Of a stretch of DNA of 64,000 bases, positions 63,946-64,000 are shown piece by piece. Within the stretch, counting starts at the first letter, position 1, and each line of letters begins with the position of its first letter. The DNA is taken from NCBI GenBank assembly GCA_021292165.1, contig CM037880.1:181929085-181993084 (forward strand), given 5' to 3'. The DNA comes from Shinisaurus crocodilurus (Eukaryota; Chordata; Lepidosauria; Squamata; Shinisauridae). The position numbers and the translations under genes were made by a program. The notes under the pieces were generated by a model. It did not search any database, had not been told where the DNA came from, and saw nothing but the letters and a program-made list of their open reading frames with translations.

Positions 63946-64000
63946 AAAAAGACGACCACCCAAAAGAAGAATAAAATAACAACCAAAACAATAAATACAA

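Larger units (their letters stand above)
62194..64000 (+). other. KCNB2: KCNB2 intron 2, beginning
   Basis: It starts GTAGGATC and runs past the window end. It holds MITEs at 62614 and 62769, a CR1-tail fragment at 63739 and an L2-like tail at 63853. The 63244-63564 frame has no family features and no obvious splice context. Confidence 0.85.

Overview
The window is vertebrate nuclear DNA. The mix of repeats points to a lepidosaur reptile, most likely a squamate lizard: CR1 and L2 LINEs, an RTE-like LINE, a Penelope-like element, tRNA- and 5S-rRNA-derived SINEs, LTRs, and many short palindromic DNA transposons. Only one host gene is present. It is the 5' end of KCNB2, the Kv2.2 delayed-rectifier potassium channel, on the + strand. 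It has a CpG-rich promoter with a non-coding first exon ending at 43784, a 17.7-kb first intron, and exon 2 (61514-62193), which carries the start codon at 61615 and the first 193 codons. The rest of the channel lies beyond the window.

Layout. 1-43100 is intergenic and built largely of transposons in several age layers. 5436-6789 is a palindromic MITE holding a solo LTR with a 5-bp target duplication. 8883-9807 is bounded by a perfect 68-bp inverted repeat and holds a second palindrome. 10614-16815 holds hAT-type MITEs with 8-bp target duplications, copies of a 'TAGGGTGGCC' MITE family, CR1 ends and SINEs. 17247-22700 is an L2-like LINE on the - strand, split near its 3' end by a 5'-truncated Penelope-like element (17443-19934). 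23218-35709 is MITEs, a second copy of the LTR, SINEs and old LINE pieces, including one MITE nested inside another. 38071-39925 is a rearranged CR1 (-). It abuts an RTE-like LINE (39926-41551, +), which is itself split by an LTR flanked by a 5-bp duplication.

43100-64000 is KCNB2. Intron 1 carries three of the four 5S-derived SINEs with CR1-like tails, two 5S-derived SINEs with another tail, old L2 pieces, hAT elements, foldback MITEs and microsatellites. Exon 1 and exon 2 together form a 22-codon upstream ORF that exists only in the spliced mRNA.

I found no operon-like or defence-like system. The observations most worth following are these: the same palindromic core appears inside MITEs with different ends and different target-site lengths; the chimeric 5S/CR1 SINEs; the perfect 68-bp inverted repeat; hammerhead-like motifs near Penelope-type ends; and the splice-dependent uORF of KCNB2. 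All family names are from reading alone, without database searches.
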